A program made the position numbers and the translations under genes. The notes beneath the pieces are model-generated. The model ran no database searches, was not told the origin of the DNA, and saw only the letters and a program-made list of their open reading frames with translations. A DNA stretch of 64,000 nucleotides. It comes from Nocardia mikamii NBRC 108933 (GTDB taxonomy: Bacteria; Actinomycetota; Actinomycetes; Mycobacteriales; Mycobacteriaceae). Of the stretch, positions 1 to 7,806 are shown piece after piece. The stretch covers positions 124,001 through 188,000 of the forward strand of contig NZ_BDCM01000010.1 of NCBI RefSeq assembly GCF_001613505.1, given 5' to 3'. Numbering within the stretch: position 1 is the first letter of the stretch; every line of letters starts with the position of its first letter.

Positions 1-6
1 GGAGCC

Positions 7-27
7 AATTTGCCCTAAAGGCAAATT
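7..27. promoter_or_regulatory. Palindromic operator candidate upstream of TetR gene
   Basis: A perfect inverted repeat has arms AATTTGCC (7-14) and GGCAAATT (20-27) around a 5-base spacer. It ends 21 bases before the GTG and 51 bases before the ATG possible starts of the TetR gene. A 21-bp dyad just upstream of a TetR gene is the usual form of an autoregulatory operator; that it binds this regulator is inferred. Confidence 0.55.
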
Positions 28-48
28 TTCCTGTCGTGCACTATTGAA

Positions 49-687
49 GTGACTCGCACTTTCGCCGATACTGAGTTCATGACCACGGAGCCGGCCCTGG
101 GGCTGCGGGAACGCAAAAAGCTCGATACGCGGCGCGCACTCAGCGATGCCGCACTCGAGCTGATGTTCGAACGCGGCCTGGACCAGGTGCTGCGAGAGGA
201 CATCGCCGCCCGCGCCGGGGTCTCGGTGCGGACGTTCACCAACTACTTCGCCAACAAATACGAGGCGCTGGCGTACCGGCACATCGACCGGATCCGCCGA
301 GGGATCGAACTGTTGCGGGCACGGCCGGCCGGTGAGCCGCTGTGGGCCGCGATCACCGAGGCGATGCTGGAACCGTTGCGAGTCGACGGCCTCGATGCCG
401 ATCCGCCGCCGCGCGACCGGCTGGCCGAGGTCCGCAAACTCGTCGCCAGCCCTGAGGCGCAGGCAGCACTGACCCGTACCACTACCGACGCCTTCACCGA
501 GGCGGTCGCCGAACGCACCGGCACCGATCCCGGCACGCTCTATCCACGGCTGGTCGCCGAAGCCGTGCTCGGCGCACTGGTGGCGGCGATCGAGGTCTAC
601 CCCCGGTGCGATCCTCCGGCCTCGATCACCGCGCTGACACGGCAGGCACTGGAACTGGTCGCCGCCGGCCTGCCCGAACCCAGCTGA
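49..687 (+). CDS. TetR/AcrR family transcriptional regulator
   Basis: TetR-family repressor of about 200 residues. The N-terminal helix-turn-helix reads LRERKKLDTRRAL, then EDIAARAGVSVRTFTNYFANKYEAL, the typical TetR recognition helix followed by the conserved F-x-x-K-Y segment. The helical C-terminal part, the ligand domain, is too variable to predict a ligand. The GTG at 49 opens the frame, but the ATG at 79 gives the usual short N-terminus (MTTEPALGLRERKK); neither has a strong ribosome site, so the start is uncertain. It lies 51 bases upstream of a FAD monooxygenase gene on the same strand and probably controls itself and that gene through the palindrome at 7-27. Confidence 0.9.
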   Translation: MTRTFADTEFMTTEPALGLRERKKLDTRRALSDAALELMFERGLDQVLREDIAARAGVSVRTFTNYFANKYEALAYRHIDRIRRGIELLRARPAGEPLWAAITEAMLEPLRVDGLDADPPPRDRLAEVRKLVASPEAQAALTRTTTDAFTEAVAERTGTDPGTLYPRLVAEAVLGALVAAIEVYPRCDPPASITALTRQALELVAAGLPEPS

Positions 688-738
688 CTTCTCCGCCTTT
701 CCCTCGAAACCGCTCATCCGACAAGGGGTTGATTTGTC

Positions 739-2340
739 ATGTCCGAAAACACCTGTGCGGTACTGATTTCCGGTGCCGGACCGAACGGGCTGATGCTGGC
801 CTGTGAACTCGCACTGGGCGGCGTCTGGGCGACCGTCCTGGAGGAGCTGCCCGCCCCCAGTACCGAACCCAAGGCCAACGGTCTCGTCGGACAGGTGGTG
901 CGGCTGATGGATATGCGTGGCTTGTATCGCCCCGCCGCAGGTGACGATGCTCCCGCGATCCCGCCACCGCTTCCGCGCTACTCCTTCAGCGGGCTGCCGC
1001 TGGATCTGGCGGAATTCGCGGACAACCCGTTGTACGCCCTGCCGATTCCGCAACCGCGACTGGTCGCCCTGCTCGCCGCCCGCGCGCGGGAGCTGGGTGT
1101 GGCGGTCCGCTGGGGACATCGCCTGCACGATCTCGAAGCCCACCGCGACCATGTGGTCGCGGCCGTCGACGGTCCCGACGGCGAGTATCGAATCCGGGCC
1201 CGCTATCTGGTCGCCGCCGACGGCGGGAAGAGCGCAGTGCGCAAGCTGGCCGGGATCGATTTCCCTGGCTGCACGGTGACCGACCGCGTCACGCGATTCG
1301 GCCATGCCACCGTTCCGGACGGGCTGCGAACACTCGACGGCGGCATGGACATTCCCGGCGCGGGACGGTTCCATTTCGGACACAACCGCGTGGACAGAGG
1401 CATGTTCATCTTCGCCGAGCTGACTCCCGGGCGGCCGATGATCGGAGTGAGCGAATACGGCACCGACCATGTCCCGCCCGAGGACGAACCCATGACCTTC
1501 GCGGAGCTCCGCGAGAGCATCGAGCGAGTACTCGGAGCCGACGTGCCGATAACACCGCCGACCGGCGCCGGCCCACATGCGTTGCGGCGCACCGTCGGTC
1601 AGAACACCCGGCTGGCGGAGCGTTATCGCGAGGGCCGTGTGCTGCTTCTCGGAGATTCCGCGCACGTGCACTCCGCGATGGGTGGCCCGGGGCTGAACCT
1701 CGGCCTGCAGGATGCGGTCAACCTGGGGTGGAAACTGGCGGCGGAGGTCAACGGCTGGGCACCTGCCGGGCTGCTGGACACCTATGAGAGCGAACGCCAC
1801 CCGGTGGCCGAGCGAGTGATGATGCACAGCCTGGCCCAAAGCGCGTTGATCGCACCGGGACCCGAAATCTCCGGATTACGCGACCTCTTCGCGGAACTGG
1901 TACGGATCCCCGCGGTCGCCGCCCACCTCGCCGGGCTACTGGCCGGGTCCGACACCCGTTACGACGTCGGCGACGACCATCCTGTGTCCGGACGGCTGGT
2001 CCCCGACTACTCGGTCGCCACGGAGGGCACTCGCGTGCGGGTCGCCGACCTGCTGCACACCGCACGGCCGGTGCTGATCGACGGTACGGGCGTAGCAGCC
2101 GCCGCGGCGGCGGGATGGCGGGCGCGTATCGAAATCGTCTCCGGCGCAATCACTCTCACGCCCTCGGACCGGGCCGTAGACACCGCGGCCCGACCCGGCA
2201 TCGCGAGCGCGCCGGCGGCGATTCTGCTGCGCCCCGACGGATACGTCGCATGGGCCGCCGACGACGCGAGTGCCGATGGTCTGCATCGGGCGCTCACCCG
2301 CTGGTTCGGCGCGGCACCGGTGCTGTCGCACGCGCGGTGA
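739..2340 (+). CDS. Class A FAD-dependent aromatic monooxygenase
   Basis: 533-residue flavoprotein of the p-hydroxybenzoate hydroxylase / polyketide hydroxylase fold (FAD_binding_3). The N-terminal dinucleotide motif is GAGPNG (residues 12-17), the middle DG motif lies in YLVAADGGKSAVRKLAGI, and the second FAD motif GDSAHVHSAMGGPGLNLG is near residue 305. A C-terminal thioredoxin-like extension, as in RdmE, PgaE and rifampicin monooxygenase, fits the length. Such enzymes hydroxylate aromatic substrates using NAD(P)H and O2. The start has a clear AAGGGG site. Pairing with a TetR gene suggests induction by a xenobiotic or antibiotic; rifampicin inactivation is one possibility, but sequence reading alone does not show it. 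Confidence 0.88.
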   Translation: MSENTCAVLISGAGPNGLMLACELALGGVWATVLEELPAPSTEPKANGLVGQVVRLMDMRGLYRPAAGDDAPAIPPPLPRYSFSGLPLDLAEFADNPLYALPIPQPRLVALLAARARELGVAVRWGHRLHDLEAHRDHVVAAVDGPDGEYRIRARYLVAADGGKSAVRKLAGIDFPGCTVTDRVTRFGHATVPDGLRTLDGGMDIPGAGRFHFGHNRVDRGMFIFAELTPGRPMIGVSEYGTDHVPPEDEPMTFAELRESIERVLGADVPITPPTGAGPHALRRTVGQNTRLAERYREGRVLLLGDSAHVHSAMGGPGLNLGLQDAVNLGWKLAAEVNGWAPAGLLDTYESERHPVAERVMMHSLAQSALIAPGPEISGLRDLFAELVRIPAVAAHLAGLLAGSDTRYDVGDDHPVSGRLVPDYSVATEGTRVRVADLLHTARPVLIDGTGVAAAAAAGWRARIEIVSGAITLTPSDRAVDTAARPGIASAPAAILLRPDGYVAWAADDASADGLHRALTRWFGAAPVLSHAR

Positions 2341-2355
2341 GGTTGTGCGCCGAAA

Positions 2356-3933
2356 TCACAGGTGCATCCACTCCGGCCAGATCCGCGACCACGGCCGCGT
2401 CGGGCCGGTGCAGTCGAAGATCGTGACATCGCGAGTGTTGCCGACGAAGCCGAGCCGGGTGTCGACCCTGCCGACCGGGGTGAGCGAGGTGCACCGGCCG
2501 CGCAGGTCCGCCTCGCCGCCGCCGACTATCAGGGCGGTCGCGGCACTGTCGGGCGGCGCGCCGAAGTAGCCGAAGCCGCGACTGGGGCTGTAGACAGGCG
2601 GCAGATCCGAGCGGCCGAGGTGGTCCAGGGCGCTCGCCTGCCAGTAGGTGTCGGTGATGACGACAGCGCGGTCCCGGCGCGCGGCGGGCAGCCCGCGATA
2701 GGCCGTCGTGACCGCCGCGGTGAGTTCCGGCCAGCCGAATTGTCCGTAGGTGCCGATCGCTATCGCCGCCGAGACATCGTCTCGGGGCGGCTCGACCGCC
2801 GCGGCCGGACGCCACGGCAGCGAGGTCACGATGGTGGCCACCGCCGCGACAGTCACGACCGCGGTCGCGGCACCGGCGATCCGGCGGCCGGCCGCCGACC
2901 GCGCTCGCATCCAGTGCACCAGCGCGACGGCACCGGCCGCGAGCACCACACCGTACATCCCGGCCGGGTAGTACACCCGGCCGCCGGTGACGAGGAAGAC
3001 GAGGTCGACCAGAATCAGGGTGGCACCCAGAAAACGGTACGGCCGCAACGGCTTCCAGCGCAGCAGCGCGTACAGCCCGCCCAGCAGCACCGGGACGCCG
3101 AGAACGCCGGCCAGGATCAGCGAGATCGGCACGAACAGCAGGCGGCCGCCGATTATCGCCTGTTCGGATGCGATCTCGGCGCCCATCGCCAGTTGCGGCC
3201 AGCCGTGGCGCATCTGCCAGATCACCTGCGGCACCGCCGACAGCACCGTGACTCCGGCACCGGCCCACAGCAGCGGGCGGCGCAGCAACTCGCGCGGCCC
3301 GAAGACCGCGCAGCTCACGGCCAGCGCGATCCAGAAGAAGGGGATCAGCCATTTGACCTGCAGATCCACCGCCGTCACGAGGCCGGCGACCAGCAGCAGG
3401 GTGTCGCGGCGGGTCCGCACCCACCGCACCACCAGCCAGGTGATCAGCACCCACAGTGCGGTATCGACGGTATTGGTGGTCAGCATCGAGCCCTGCAGCA
3501 ACAGGAACGGCGAGCACGCGTAGGCCAGCGCGGCCAGTGCCTGGGCGGAGCGGCCGCCGCCGAATTCGCGAGTGATCATGGCGCACAGCACGATCGCCGC
3601 GACCGTGATCAGCACCGCGGGGATGCGCAACGCCGGATAAGAGCCGGGGACGAGCGTGTCCATGATTCGGGCCAGCAGCGGCAGCATCGGGCCCTGATCG
3701 GCGTAACCCCAGCTGATCCGGCGGCCGGCGGCGAGGAAGTAGAGTTCGTCGCCGAAGTATCCGTACTTCGACGCCGCGAACAGCAGCGCCGCGCCGCCGA
3801 GGGCGGCGATCGGCGCCACCACGGGCCACGCGACCGGTGCACGAGCGGACGATTCGGTCGCACCCCGCGCGTCAGCCGATTCGGTCGCACCGCGCGCTCC
3901 GGTGTCGGACTCGTACACATCGGTCACCGGCAC
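2356..3933 (-). CDS. Polytopic membrane glycosyltransferase, PMT/ArnT-like (GT39)
   Basis: 525-residue integral membrane protein. After a hydrophilic N-terminus of about 35 residues come ten or more hydrophobic segments. The first loop holds YFGDELYFLAAGRRISWGYADQGPM, with the acidic residues and the Y-x-D-Q-G-P signature of dolichyl-phosphate-mannose / lipid-linked-sugar glycosyltransferases (PMT_2, DUF2029-like). It probably moves a sugar from a polyprenyl-phosphate donor outside the membrane; acceptor and donor cannot be read. Its 3' end converges on the monooxygenase gene 15 bases away. A short N-terminal repeat (GARGATESADARGATESS) is of low complexity. Confidence 0.8.
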   Translation of the reverse strand: MPVTDVYESDTGARGATESADARGATESSARAPVAWPVVAPIAALGGAALLFAASKYGYFGDELYFLAAGRRISWGYADQGPMLPLLARIMDTLVPGSYPALRIPAVLITVAAIVLCAMITREFGGGRSAQALAALAYACSPFLLLQGSMLTTNTVDTALWVLITWLVVRWVRTRRDTLLLVAGLVTAVDLQVKWLIPFFWIALAVSCAVFGPRELLRRPLLWAGAGVTVLSAVPQVIWQMRHGWPQLAMGAEIASEQAIIGGRLLFVPISLILAGVLGVPVLLGGLYALLRWKPLRPYRFLGATLILVDLVFLVTGGRVYYPAGMYGVVLAAGAVALVHWMRARSAAGRRIAGAATAVVTVAAVATIVTSLPWRPAAAVEPPRDDVSAAIAIGTYGQFGWPELTAAVTTAYRGLPAARRDRAVVITDTYWQASALDHLGRSDLPPVYSPSRGFGYFGAPPDSAATALIVGGGEADLRGRCTSLTPVGRVDTRLGFVGNTRDVTIFDCTGPTRPWSRIWPEWMHL

Positions 3934-4056
3934 ACTCCTGGAGCAGATTTCGTGGAGACGTCTGCGAACGTATCGGTTTCCGGCCGCGCGGGAGTCGCCC
4001 CGCAGACCGATCCGCTGTCCACCTCGAGAGGTATGCCGACCCCTCCTCGCGGCGGA

Positions 4057-4938
4057 TCAGGGCCGCCAGGAACGGAATTCGATCAACTGGCCGGGCCGGG
4101 CCTGACCGAGCAGATCCACATCGTCATCGATCACCGTGCCCACCACGGGATAGCCCCCGGTGATCGGCCGGTCGGCCAGCAGCACCACCGGGCGCCCCGC
4201 GGGAGGCACCTGAATCGCCCCCAAAGCCATTCCCTCGGTAGGCAATTCGGCATCGTCGACCCGCCGCAGCGAAGGGGCGTCCCCGTGACGGTCCAGGCGC
4301 ACACCGATCCGGTCGGTGTCGGTGGAGACCGCCCACGCGCCGGTGAACAGATCGGCGGGATTGTGGAACCAGTCCGCGCGCGGCCCGAGCCGGACCCGCA
4401 CCCGCAACGTCCCCTGGGTGAGCGGCGCGACGGGAGCCATCTCGACCGTCGGCCAGCCGCGTGGCGGGGCGCCGACCGGCAGGGTGTCGCCCCGGCGCAG
4501 CGGTTCCGGACCCAACCCCGCCATGGTGTCGCGGCTGCGCGATCCGAGGACCGGCTCCACCGCGATCCCTCCGCGCACCGCCAGATAGCAGCGCAGACCC
4601 GCCTCCGCCATGCCGACCCGCACCCGCTGACCGGCCGCGACGAACAGCACCGAAGCCGGGGGTTCCGCCCGGACGCCGACGCTGATCGGTACCGGCGCGC
4701 CCGTGACACTCACGACCGCCGGAGCGTCGAATTCCACGCTCAGCCCGCCCAGCACGCATTCGATGGCCGCCGCCGATTCGGCATTGCCCACCAGGCGGTT
4801 CGCCAGCCGCAGCGCCCGCCGGTCCACCGCCCCGGAGACCCCGACCCCGGCATGGAACCAGCCCGGCCGCCCGAGATCCTGCACGGTGCTCAGCGCCCCC
4901 GGCTCGAGCACCCGCATCCGCGCCGCCGAGGACCTCAC
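4057..4938 (-). CDS. pxpC: 5-oxoprolinase subunit C (biotin-dependent carboxyltransferase family)
   Basis: 293-residue PxpC/KipA/urea-amidolyase C-half homologue. It opens with the family motif VLEPGALSTVQDLGRPGW, followed by GVSGAVDRRALRLANRLVGN, and ends with the conserved ITGGYPVVGTVIDDDVDLLGQARPGQLIEF. With PxpA and PxpB it forms the ATP-dependent 5-oxoprolinase that opens pyroglutamate to glutamate. The frame is open far upstream, but the GTG at 4938 is the right start: it overlaps the pxpB stop as GTGA (4935-4938), a translational coupling signal, and places the conserved motif about 10 residues in. Confidence 0.92.
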   Translation of the reverse strand: MRSSAARMRVLEPGALSTVQDLGRPGWFHAGVGVSGAVDRRALRLANRLVGNAESAAAIECVLGGLSVEFDAPAVVSVTGAPVPISVGVRAEPPASVLFVAAGQRVRVGMAEAGLRCYLAVRGGIAVEPVLGSRSRDTMAGLGPEPLRRGDTLPVGAPPRGWPTVEMAPVAPLTQGTLRVRVRLGPRADWFHNPADLFTGAWAVSTDTDRIGVRLDRHGDAPSLRRVDDAELPTEGMALGAIQVPPAGRPVVLLADRPITGGYPVVGTVIDDDVDLLGQARPGQLIEFRSWRP

Positions 4939-5567
4939 CGCTCCACCGCCTCGAACCGGACTCGGGTACCCGCGCGCAACAGCGCCGGTTCGGGCCGCGC
5001 CACATCCCACAGCACCAGGTCGGTGCGGCCGATGAGCTGCCAGCCCCCCGGCGAGCTGCGCGGATAGACGGCGCTGTATCCCCCCGCCAAGGCGACCGAA
5101 CCCGCCGGGACCGCGGTCCGGGCCTGGGGGCGCCGCGGCACCGACAGTCCGGCATCGGGCGCGTGCAGATAGCCGAAGCCGGGCGCGAAACCGACGAAGG
5201 CGCACCGCCATTGCGCACCGGTGTGCAGCTCGACCAGTTCCCCGGGCGTGACACCCAGATGTTCGGCGGCGTCGGCGAGGTCTGGTCCGTCGTAGCACAC
5301 CGGAACGGTCACCGTCTCCGCCTCGGCCACGGCGCCGCAATCGGCGTCCGATGCGAGATCCAGTGCGCGCACGCGTGATTCGATCGCCGCGGGGTCGATG
5401 CCGGGACACAATGTGAGCAGGACCGTCCGGGCGGCGGGCAGGAGATCGGCCACGCCGTCGATCGGCGCCCGCCGCAGGTGGTCGAGCAGCAGAGGCAGCG
5501 CGTCGGCGTCGGCCGGTTCGAGCAGCAGCGCGCGGTCGCCCGCGGGCCGCACGGTCACCGCGCTCAT
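4935..5567 (-). CDS. pxpB: 5-oxoprolinase subunit B
   Basis: 210-residue PxpB/KipI homologue (carboxyltransferase domain subunit 1). Diagnostic segments are VTVPVCYDGPDLADAAEHLG, FVGFAPGFGYL, the PRRPQARTAVPAGSVALAGG stretch, and GGWQLIGRT near the C-terminus. It forms the complex with PxpC that, with PxpA, hydrolyses 5-oxoproline using ATP. The ATG at 5567 overlaps the pxpA stop as ATGA, and its own stop overlaps the pxpC start, so the three genes read as one coupled operon in the order A-B-C. Length and order are those seen in most bacteria with this enzyme. Confidence 0.93.
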   Translation of the reverse strand: MSAVTVRPAGDRALLLEPADADALPLLLDHLRRAPIDGVADLLPAARTVLLTLCPGIDPAAIESRVRALDLASDADCGAVAEAETVTVPVCYDGPDLADAAEHLGVTPGELVELHTGAQWRCAFVGFAPGFGYLHAPDAGLSVPRRPQARTAVPAGSVALAGGYSAVYPRSSPGGWQLIGRTDLVLWDVARPEPALLRAGTRVRFEAVER

Positions 5568-6313
5568 GTGAAACTCCGCAGTTCGACGCCCTTGTCCAGC
5601 AGCGACTGCCGAATCGAGCGCGCCATCCGGACGGCATCGGGCGAATCGCCGTGGACGCAGAGGCTGCGCACCTCGACCCGTACCGGCTCACCGGTCACGG
5701 TGTGCGCGTGCCCGTCCACGGCGATCGACACCGCCTGCCCCAGCGCCGCTTCCGCGGCCAGCACCGCACCGGCTCGCCCGCGCGGCACCAATCTGCCCTC
5801 GGGGGTATAGGCCCGGTCGGCGAAACCTTCCGCGTGGAACGGGATTCCGGCCGCCTCCGCCGCGCGTTCCAGTTCGGAATCGGCGGGTCCGAGCAGGCTC
5901 AACTCGTCGAAGACGAGCAGCGCCGCGACCACCGACTCGGCCACCGCGGGATCGGACGCAGCCGAGTGATACAGCGCGCCATGGGGTTTCACATAGCGCA
6001 CCCGGTCACCGGCCGCCCGGGCGAAGCCGTCGAGCGCGCCGATCTGATAGATGGATTCCGCGGTCAGTTCGGCCGGGGGCACCGCCATCTCGCGGCGACC
6101 GAATCCGGCGAGGTCGCGATAGGAGATGTGCGCGCCGATCCGCACCCCGCGCGCGACCGCGAGATCACATGTGCGCCGCATGATCACCGGATCCCCGCCA
6201 TGGAAGCCGCAGGCGACATTGGCGCTGGTCACGACGTCGAGCAGCGCTTCGTCGTCGCCCATCGTGTACGGACCGTACCCCTCCCCGAGATCGCTGTTCA
6301 GATCGATCACCAC
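5564..6313 (-). CDS. pxpA: 5-oxoprolinase subunit A (LamB/YcsF family)
   Basis: 249-residue LamB/YcsF protein, first gene of the pxpABC operon. The family signature DLNSDLGEGYGPYTMGDD is at the N-terminus, followed by SANVACGFHGGDP, GVRIGAHISYRDL and KPHGALYH, all characteristic. It is the subunit proposed to handle the phosphorylated oxoproline intermediate. Two GTG codons stand in tandem at 6313 and 6310, with a GAGGTGATG stretch upstream. The operon promoter must lie in the 106 bases separating it from the divergent NUDIX gene. Confidence 0.93.
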   Translation of the reverse strand: MVIDLNSDLGEGYGPYTMGDDEALLDVVTSANVACGFHGGDPVIMRRTCDLAVARGVRIGAHISYRDLAGFGRREMAVPPAELTAESIYQIGALDGFARAAGDRVRYVKPHGALYHSAASDPAVAESVVAALLVFDELSLLGPADSELERAAEAAGIPFHAEGFADRAYTPEGRLVPRGRAGAVLAAEAALGQAVSIAVDGHAHTVTGEPVRVEVRSLCVHGDSPDAVRMARSIRQSLLDKGVELRSFT

Positions 6314-6406
6314 GGAGCATCACCTCACCTCGCCGTTGTCCTACCACCATCGTCCGCGCCCGTCGCCGATACGCCACCGCGGGCGCATTCTCCCGCACTC
6401 ACCGCC

Positions 6407-6412
6407 TAGGCT
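6407..6412 (+). promoter_or_regulatory. -10 element of a probably leaderless promoter (NUDIX gene)
   Basis: TAGGCT fits the actinobacterial TANNNT -10 pattern and lies exactly 7 bases before the ATG at 6420, so transcription would start at or next to the A of the start codon. The same arrangement occurs before the genes at 37669 and 53052. No good Shine-Dalgarno sequence is present, in line with a leaderless mRNA. Confidence 0.5.
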
Positions 6413-6419
6413 GACGGGA

Positions 6420-6938
6420 ATGGGTGAGGTCATCGCCGTCTACGACGGCCGCGGCAACGAGACCGGCAGTGCCGAACGCGAAGAGGTATATGCCGAAGGA
6501 TTGTGGCATGCCAGTGCCGGCGTGCTGGTGCGATCGCTCGACGGGCGGCGCATCTACGTCCATCGACGCACCGATACGAAAACGGTGTTCGCCGGAATGC
6601 ACGACTGCCTGGCCGGCGGCGTGCTCGCCCCCGGCGAGGATCCCGCCGCCGCGGCGGCCCGCGAGCTGGGCGAGGAGCTGGGAATCGTTGCCGCGCCGGG
6701 CGAACCGCGGCCGCTGGCCCAGGTGTCCTGGGACGGCAGCTGGGCGGGCCGCCCGATGCGGTGCCACTTGTTCGCCTACGAGATCCGCTCCGACGGGCCG
6801 ATCACCGTACAGGCCGACGAGATCGCCGCGGGCTGGTGGTGGACCGACACCCAGCTGTGGGAGCACCTGAGCGATCCCGGCTGGCCGTTCGTCCCCGACA
6901 CCCGAGTCCTGATCGAGCACCTGCTGCACCCACGGTGA
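6420..6938 (+). CDS. NUDIX hydrolase (YfcD/IPP-isomerase-like)
   Basis: 172-residue NUDIX protein. The Nudix box is complete at residues 67-89 (GVLAPGEDPAAAAA then RELGEELGI), giving the canonical G-x5-E-x7-R-E-x-x-E-E-x-G. The flanks, LWHASAGVLV and HRRTDTKTVFAGMHDC, resemble the YfcD group related to isopentenyl-diphosphate isomerase. It probably hydrolyses a nucleoside-diphosphate-linked substrate in the cytoplasm. The frame is open upstream, but the ATG at 6420 follows a TANNNT -10 at leaderless spacing and gives the usual family N-terminus (MGEVIAVYD). It is divergent from pxpA and convergent with the DUF6875-like gene. Confidence 0.88.
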   Translation: MGEVIAVYDGRGNETGSAEREEVYAEGLWHASAGVLVRSLDGRRIYVHRRTDTKTVFAGMHDCLAGGVLAPGEDPAAAAARELGEELGIVAAPGEPRPLAQVSWDGSWAGRPMRCHLFAYEIRSDGPITVQADEIAAGWWWTDTQLWEHLSDPGWPFVPDTRVLIEHLLHPR

Positions 6939-7000
6939 CACATCCACTGGGCCGCGACATCGGCCGCGACCGCCGGCCGCGGGCCCCGGCGTCCCCGAGA

Positions 7001-7666
7001 TCAGTTCTCCCTTGTCTGTTTCACCAGCTTCTCGGCCAGGTAATGGCGCAGGAAAGTGGGCATGGCGGGAGCGAAGATCGCGAGGTAACTCTCGACCCAT
7101 TCATAGCGCGTCTCGAGGAACGCGAGGTCGGTGGGGGTCATGCGGCGGACAGCGAGCAGGGGCAGCGGGGAGTCCAGAGCGGGGAAGTCCGGGTTGCGCA
7201 GTCCGGCCACGGTACAGCCCGGATAGAACTGGCCCAGCATCAGTCCTTGCCGTACGAACATGCTCTTCTGGCCGCGTTGGACGGCCTCGAGATCGTCGTA
7301 TCGGGCGAGATCGGGAAAGACCGCGAGCAGCGCCTTGAGCCGGGAGTCGGGCTCTTCCTCGGGCGGCAGCAGGGGGAACAGGTCGTGCATGTCGTCGACG
7401 ACCGCAGCGAGGAGGTCCTGGGAGATGTCACCGCCCTCGATGAACGCGGCCCAGAGGAATCGGCCGGCCACCGCGTGTTTGGTGTACGGGCAGACCGGCC
7501 CGGGGCGACCGAGGTCGGGATGGGGCTGACACAGGTAGTCCACAGTCCACTCGCGCAATCGCGCGGCGCCGGGATGCTCATCTGCGTGCGTGCCGGAGTC
7601 GGTGGGGAACAGTCTGGTCGGCTTCAGGCCGGAGCGTATGCCGATGAACTCGTCGGTGGCGTTCAT
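7001..7666 (-). CDS. DUF6875-like protein coupled to the NRPS operon
   Basis: 221-residue soluble protein of unknown function. It contains HPDLGRPGPVCPYTKHAVAG, then DDMHDLFPLLPPEEEPDSRL and QFYPGCTVAGLRNPDFP, and an MTPTDLAFLETR segment near the C-terminus. I believe this matches DUF6875 proteins that occur beside actinobacterial NRPS genes, but that is from memory. The frame is open to 7879, well into the NRPS; the ATG at 7666 is chosen because it forms an ATGA overlap with the stop of the preceding 47-codon ORF and has an AGGA site upstream. It is the last gene of the NRPS transcript. The Cys-Pro segment and conserved His residues could mean metal or cofactor binding, which is speculative. 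Confidence 0.72.
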   Translation of the reverse strand: MNATDEFIGIRSGLKPTRLFPTDSGTHADEHPGAARLREWTVDYLCQPHPDLGRPGPVCPYTKHAVAGRFLWAAFIEGGDISQDLLAAVVDDMHDLFPLLPPEEEPDSRLKALLAVFPDLARYDDLEAVQRGQKSMFVRQGLMLGQFYPGCTVAGLRNPDFPALDSPLPLLAVRRMTPTDLAFLETRYEWVESYLAIFAPAMPTFLRHYLAEKLVKQTREN

Positions 7667-7806
7667 GATGATCGAGTCCTGTGTGCCGGGATGTGGTCGA
7701 GATGGGTTGAGGCCGAACGCAAGCCGACGCCGGGCGCCACGTCGCGGGCGAACAGGTTCGCTGGTTCGGCGCCGTAACGCATTCCGAGGGTTCGGGCGAG
7801 GTTCAT
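7663..7806 (-). CDS. Small ORF (47 aa) coupled to the NRPS gene on both sides
   Basis: A 47-codon ORF beginning [20 protein letters not shown]. Its ATG (7806-7804) overlaps the NRPS stop as ATGA, and its TGA (7665-7663) overlaps the ATG of the DUF6875-like gene as ATGA. Double four-base overlaps are the hallmark of genuinely translated actinobacterial operon genes and are unlikely at both ends by chance. The peptide is basic, has no Cys, no clear membrane segment and no recognisable domain. It could be a real micro-protein, or a coupling ORF that carries ribosomes from the huge NRPS gene to the next one. Confidence 0.5.
   Translation of the reverse strand: MNLARTLGMRYGAEPANLFARDVAPGVGLRSASTHLDHIPAHRTRSS

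Noticed and set aside
2362..5067. Open frame of about 900 codons on the plus strand
   Set aside because: Covers the glycosyltransferase, pxpC and the start of pxpB on the other strand, all with family motifs; this frame has none.
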